Positions 30,428-34,386 of a stretch of 34,386 bases of DNA are shown one piece after another. This stretch comes from Firmicutes bacterium UBA3932 (GTDB lineage Bacteria; Bacillota; Clostridia; Peptostreptococcales; Anaerovoracaceae), in assembly GCA_002385825.1 (NCBI GenBank), contig DGEG01000025.1, positions 1-34,386 on the forward strand, read 5' to 3'. The notes under the pieces are model-generated. The model was not told the origin of the DNA. It made no database searches and saw only the letters and a program-made list of their open reading frames with translations. Every line of letters begins with the position of its first letter. Positions within the stretch are counted from its first letter, which is position 1. The translations under genes were made by a program, and so were the position numbers.

Positions 30428-31441
30428 ATGCCAGGCAAATTGATACTTCCCACCAACTACGAATCTCAGTTAGACCTGATGGAAACGCAGAGAGCAATCA
30501 AGAAGATTAAGGACTTCTTCGAACAGGAGCTGGCTTACGGCTTACAGCTGCGCAGGGTATCGGCGCCTCTGCTGGTAGATCCTGAAAAAGGATTGAACGA
30601 TAATCTCAACGGCGTGGAGAGGACGGTTTCTTTTACAATCAAGGATATGAACGAGAAGGTAGCGGAAGTTCCCATGTCCTTGGCAAAATGGAAGAGATAT
30701 GTCCTGGGTCGTTATGGCATCAAACCCGGAAGAGGCATTTATACCGACATGAATGCCTTGCGCAGGGATGAGGTTCTTGACAACCTCCATTCCGTTTATG
30801 TGGACCAATGGGATTGGGAAAAAGTGATTCGCAAAGAAGACCGCAATGAAGAATACTTGAAAGAGACCGTTTCTACAATATATATAGCGATTAAAAACCT
30901 GGGCGATTATGTAAACCGGCTGTATCGCCAGATACGGACGGAATTGCCCAACGACCTCTTTTTTATTACCAGTCAGGAACTGGAGGACATGTATCCGGAA
31001 CTAGAACCGAAAGAAAGAGAAGACACTATAACCAAGGAAAAACGGGCTGTCTTTATTTCGAAGATCGGCGGCACTCTTAAATCGGGCAAAAAACATGACG
31101 GGAGGGCTCCTGATTACGACGACTGGGAGCTTAACGGTGATATTCTGCTGTGGAACGATATCCTGGAATGTGCATTTGAAATATCATCCATGGGTATAAG
31201 AGTAGATGAGGAGTCTCTTGTCCGCCAGCTTGAAATAGCAGGCGCAATGGACAGGCTTGAGAAAGAATTCCACCAGGCAATAGTCAACAAGGAACTCCCC
31301 TATTCCATCGGAGGAGGAATAGGCCAGTCCAGGCTTTGCATGTACTTCCTCAGGAAAGCCCATATAGGAGAAGTACAGGCGGCAATATGGCCGGAGGATA
31401 TGATAGAAAAATGTGCTGAGCACAATATCTATTTGCTTTAA
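30428..31441 (+). CDS. asnA: Aspartate-ammonia ligase (asparagine synthetase A)
   Basis: Makes asparagine from aspartate, ammonia and ATP; 337 aa against 330 in E. coli. It resembles class II aminoacyl-tRNA synthetase catalytic cores: VSAPLLVDPEKGLNDNLNGVER, FTIKDM, LAKWKRYVLGRYG, GIYTDMNALRRDE, SVYVDQWDWE, and the end YSIGGGIGQSRLCMYFLRK. The start at 30428 follows AGAGGTGA; a longer frame would overlap queH by 60 bases. Confidence 0.96.
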   Translation: MPGKLILPTNYESQLDLMETQRAIKKIKDFFEQELAYGLQLRRVSAPLLVDPEKGLNDNLNGVERTVSFTIKDMNEKVAEVPMSLAKWKRYVLGRYGIKPGRGIYTDMNALRRDEVLDNLHSVYVDQWDWEKVIRKEDRNEEYLKETVSTIYIAIKNLGDYVNRLYRQIRTELPNDLFFITSQELEDMYPELEPKEREDTITKEKRAVFISKIGGTLKSGKKHDGRAPDYDDWELNGDILLWNDILECAFEISSMGIRVDEESLVRQLEIAGAMDRLEKEFHQAIVNKELPYSIGGGIGQSRLCMYFLRKAHIGEVQAAIWPEDMIEKCAEHNIYLL

Positions 31442-31509
31442 TGCTTGCGAACCGAAATGAATAGAGCGTTAACGAGGGCCGTTGAGCGGATTCGGTTTTG
31501 GAGGCTGCA

Positions 31510-33525
31510 ATGGAATATGTAAACCTGATCATCGATAACAGCAACGATAAAACGGATATGCTCTACACCTATGCTTCTGAAATTGAAGGTCTTAAACCCG
31601 GTGACAAGGTAACCGTTCCATTTGCGCGTGGTAATAAAGAGTACGACGCATATGTGCATTCCATGGCAGACGGACCGGATCCCCGCATCAAGTATAAATA
31701 TGTAATCAGCAAAGATCCCCTCGTTTCTCTTCCTTCCGATGCGGTTGAAATTTGTGAATTCATGAGGCAGCGTTACTTTTGCAGGTATATCGACGCGATT
31801 AAATGTTTCGCGCCTGCGGGTTCGGCGCCGAAGAGGAGAGCGGCCACAGACCTCTTTGCAGGAAAAGAGGTAGAGATTGTTGAGTCTCCCTCATTGACGC
31901 CGGAGCAGGAAGAAGCGGTGCAAAATGTAATGCCTTTTTTACAGAGCAGGGAACATAAGGTTTTCCTGATTCACGGAGTTACCAGCAGCGGAAAGACCGA
32001 GACATACATGAAGGTCATCGAAGAATGCCTGAAGCAGCAGAGAACAGCAATAATGCTGGTTCCGGAAATTTCCCTGACCAGCCAGACAATCCGACGCTTC
32101 CAGCAAAGGTTTGGAACGGATGATTTGGCGGTTTTGCACAGCAAGCTTTCGAAAGGCGAACGCTACGACCAGTGGATGCGGATAAAAAGCGGCGAAGCAA
32201 AAGTGGTGATAGGTGCCCGTTCTGCGGTGTTTGCGCCGGTTGAGAATCTCGGGGCCGTCATTTTGGATGAGGAACATGAATCCACTTATAAGTCGGACAT
32301 GTCGCCAAAATACGACACCCTTGAAGTGGCAATTCAGCGTGCCCGCAGGAGCGGGGGAGTGGTACTTTTGGGCAGCGCCACCCCCTCACTGACATCGGCT
32401 TTCCGTGCCGCAAAGGGAGAATACGAGAAAATACTCCTCAAGACGCGCTACAATAAGACTCCCTTACCCCATGTGGAAGTTGTAGATATGAGGGAGGAAT
32501 TAAAACAGGGCAACAAGAGCATCTTCAGCATCAAGCTCTATGAACAGATCCGGGCATGCCTCGATGAAGGGCGACAGGTTATACTGTTTCTCAATCGCAG
32601 GGGCTATTCTACCTTCTTGTCCTGCAGGAGTTGCGGTTATGTGATGCGCTGCGAGGAGTGCGGAATTTCCATGACCTATCACAAAGCGCGGGGGGAAGTT
32701 GTCTGCCACTACTGCGGGAGAAGGACAAAAATAATACCTGATGTCTGCCCTGCCTGCGGAAGCAAGTACATACGCCATTTCGGCACCGGTACGGAAAAGG
32801 TGGAAGAAATTGCGGGCAAGACCTTTCCGGACGCCGTCATCGAGCGGCTGGATCTTGATACTGCAAAGCGGAGGGGGAGCATCGATGCAATCTTATCTCG
32901 CTTCGGAAAAGGAAAAACTGACATTCTGATAGGGACCCAGCTCGTTGCTAAAGGCCTAGATTTTTCCAATGTAGGACTTGTGGGCATCGTGGCGGCGGAC
33001 ATCTCTCTGAACATACCGGACTTCCGTTCTTCGGAGCGAACCTTTCAACTTATAACCCAGGCAGCAGGCAGGGCAGGGCGCGGAACCGTTCCGGGAAAGG
33101 TGGTAATACAGAGCTATACTCCGGACCACTATGCGATCCAGCTGGCTGCAAGGCAGGATTACGACTTGTTCTACGAAGCGGAAATCAAGATCCGGGAACA
33201 GGTGGGATATCCTCCCTTCTGCGATATCTTGTACATAATATTGGCTGCCGAAACGGAGGAGGAAGCTTCTGAAGGTGCCGAGAAAATCCGCCAGTCATTT
33301 TTGCGTAGAGTTGGCAGGGACCATGCTGTTAACGTATTGGGACCTCGTCCGGCACCGATAAACAAGGCCAGCGGGCTGTACAGGTATCAGCTACTCATTA
33401 AATGCACGGAAGAGAATTGGGATGCCTACAGAGAGGCCCTTTGGAAGATTAAGAATAAGGTGGTAAGAGAAAAGCAGAAAGAATGGACTCTATCAATCGA
33501 TGTGAATCCATATGGTTTTTTATAA
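31510..33525 (+). CDS. priA: Primosomal protein N' (PriA helicase)
   Basis: Restarts stalled replication forks; 671 aa, somewhat shorter than the common 730-800. An N-terminal 3'-DNA-binding domain (about 1-100) is followed by the helicase with Walker A GVTSSGKTET, DEEHESTYK, GSATPS, and lobe 2 with LIGTQLVAKGLDF and QAAGRAGRG. Eight cysteines in four CxxC pairs (CRSC, CEEC, CHYC, CPAC) form the two-zinc insert. The start at 31510 was chosen because GGAGG lies 5 bases upstream; an earlier TTG in frame would consume it. Confidence 0.95.
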   Translation: MEYVNLIIDNSNDKTDMLYTYASEIEGLKPGDKVTVPFARGNKEYDAYVHSMADGPDPRIKYKYVISKDPLVSLPSDAVEICEFMRQRYFCRYIDAIKCFAPAGSAPKRRAATDLFAGKEVEIVESPSLTPEQEEAVQNVMPFLQSREHKVFLIHGVTSSGKTETYMKVIEECLKQQRTAIMLVPEISLTSQTIRRFQQRFGTDDLAVLHSKLSKGERYDQWMRIKSGEAKVVIGARSAVFAPVENLGAVILDEEHESTYKSDMSPKYDTLEVAIQRARRSGGVVLLGSATPSLTSAFRAAKGEYEKILLKTRYNKTPLPHVEVVDMREELKQGNKSIFSIKLYEQIRACLDEGRQVILFLNRRGYSTFLSCRSCGYVMRCEECGISMTYHKARGEVVCHYCGRRTKIIPDVCPACGSKYIRHFGTGTEKVEEIAGKTFPDAVIERLDLDTAKRRGSIDAILSRFGKGKTDILIGTQLVAKGLDFSNVGLVGIVAADISLNIPDFRSSERTFQLITQAAGRAGRGTVPGKVVIQSYTPDHYAIQLAARQDYDLFYEAEIKIREQVGYPPFCDILYIILAAETEEEASEGAEKIRQSFLRRVGRDHAVNVLGPRPAPINKASGLYRYQLLIKCTEENWDAYREALWKIKNKVVREKQKEWTLSIDVNPYGFL

Positions 33526-33559
33526 TATAAGAGTAAGAATAGAGTAAGGAGCAGTAAAT

Positions 33560-34048
33560 ATGGCATTGAGAAACATAGTGAAAGAAGGCGATGAAATACT
33601 GACGAAGCGCGCCAAGGAAGTAACCGAGGTAAACGACAGGATACGACAGCTATTGGACGACATGATAGAGACCATGCGTGAAAACGACGGAATTGGTTTG
33701 GCGGCTCCCCAGGTGGGTGTGTTGAGGCGCGTGTTCGTAGTGGAGTTAGAGGATAAGATATACGAATTGATCAATCCGGAAATCGTGAAAACGGAAGGAA
33801 CGCAGACAGTGGAAGAAGGCTGTCTGAGTGTTCCCGGTTGCGTCGGCACCGTTGAAAGACCCGCATACATCAAGATGAAGGGCCTTGATCGCAACGGGAA
33901 TGAAATCGAAGTTGAAGGAACGGAGTTGCTTGCCGTAGCTCTATCCCATGAATACGATCATCTGGAAGGGATTCTCTTCGTCGACAAGGCTTTGGAAATA
34001 AAGGACATCGATGAGTTAGAGAACGACGGCGAGACCGACGAGCAGTAA
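33560..34048 (+). CDS. def: Peptide deformylase
   Basis: Removes the formyl group from new proteins; 162 aa. All three motifs are present: GIGLAAPQVG (44-53), EGCLSVPG with metal ligand Cys88, and HEYDHLEG with ligands His130 and His134 and the catalytic Glu131. The priA-def-fmt order is common in Firmicutes. fmt follows 12 bases after the stop. Confidence 0.96.
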   Translation: MALRNIVKEGDEILTKRAKEVTEVNDRIRQLLDDMIETMRENDGIGLAAPQVGVLRRVFVVELEDKIYELINPEIVKTEGTQTVEEGCLSVPGCVGTVERPAYIKMKGLDRNGNEIEVEGTELLAVALSHEYDHLEGILFVDKALEIKDIDELENDGETDEQ

Positions 34049-34060
34049 AGGGTGAGGACA

Positions 34061-34386
34061 GTGAAAATTGTGTATATGGGGACCTCAGATTTTGCGGTTC
34101 CCGCGCTTAAAAGAATGAAAGAAGAGGGGTACGAAATCCCTCTGGTCATAACCCAGCCCGACAGGCCGAAAAACAGGGGAATGAAGGTTTTACCCACGCC
34201 GGTGAAAATCCAGGCAGAGGAGTATGGCATACCGGTTATGCAACCGGAAAGTATTTCCGATTCCTCGGAAGTTATGCAGTGCCTGCGCGAGATTAATCCG
34301 GACATCATCGTGGTGGCGTCTTACGGAAAGCTGTTGCCGAAAAGCTTGTTGGATCTGCCTCGCTTAGGCTGTATCAATATTCATGC
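34061..34386 (+). CDS. fmt: Methionyl-tRNA formyltransferase, 3' truncated by window edge
   Basis: The first 108 residues of the enzyme that formylates initiator Met-tRNA. MGTSDFAVPAL at the start, TQPDRPKNRGMKVLPTPVK in the folate-site loop, and NPDIIVVASYGKLLPK near the cut are diagnostic. The start is a GTG with GGTGAGG immediately upstream. The reading frame is open to the last base of the window. Confidence 0.95.
   Translation, partial: MKIVYMGTSDFAVPALKRMKEEGYEIPLVITQPDRPKNRGMKVLPTPVKIQAEEYGIPVMQPESISDSSEVMQCLREINPDIIVVASYGKLLPKSLLDLPRLGCINIH

Overview
The window looks like chromosomal DNA of an anaerobic Firmicute, most likely class Clostridia. This is an inference from a dense tRNA cluster with encoded CCA ends, strong AGGAGG-type ribosome sites, sigma-A-type promoters, a PadR module, a type I-beta DAHP synthase with an N-terminal regulatory domain, QueH and a CUT2 sugar transporter. 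No integrase, transposase, CRISPR array or phage gene was seen.

Layout: (1) 1-1363, fourteen tRNA genes on the + strand (the first, Asp, cut by the window edge). (2) 1443-2207, a DeoR-family regulator on the - strand. (3) 2510-17513, a long + strand gene train: class II sugar-phosphate aldolase, CoA-acylating aldehyde dehydrogenase, bacterial microcompartment (BMC) shell proteins (one BMC-T, two BMC-H, one BMC-P), the phosphotransacylase PduL, a solute-binding-type protein without signal peptide, a CoA-disulfide-reductase-like flavoprotein, a two-subunit CoA-transferase-like protein, a ribose-type ABC transporter, 5-methylthioribose (MTR) kinase mtnK and MTR-1-phosphate isomerase mtnA. It ends at a strong terminator. 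(4) 17601-19333, a PadR regulator with two membrane proteins. (5) 19356-20252 (-), a TIGR01212-type radical SAM protein. (6) 20376-27661, an aromatic amino acid operon (aroB-aroA-aroC-aroKE-aroF-pheA) preceded by a leader peptide packed with Phe/Tyr/Trp codons and an attenuator. (7) 27789 to the end: thymidine kinase, aminotransferase, queH, asnA, priA, def and the start of fmt.

The central finding is region 3. MtnK and MtnA would convert MTR (or 5-deoxyribose) to the ribulose-1-phosphate, and the aldolase would split that to DHAP plus (methylthio)acetaldehyde. This is the logic of the known DHAP shunt for S-adenosylmethionine by-products. Here the aldolase, aldehyde dehydrogenase and PduL each carry an encapsulation-peptide-like helix and sit with a minimal BMC shell, which suggests that the volatile or toxic aldehyde is made and oxidised inside a microcompartment. 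The usual methionine-salvage genes mtnB/W/X/D are absent. The CoA-transferase-like pair lacks the usual catalytic Glu, and together with the flavoprotein and the signal-less binding protein it is an unexplained part of the locus.

The second notable finding is the leader at 20437-20559 with mutually exclusive antiterminator and terminator helices. It reads as ribosome-mediated attenuation of the shikimate/phenylalanine operon.
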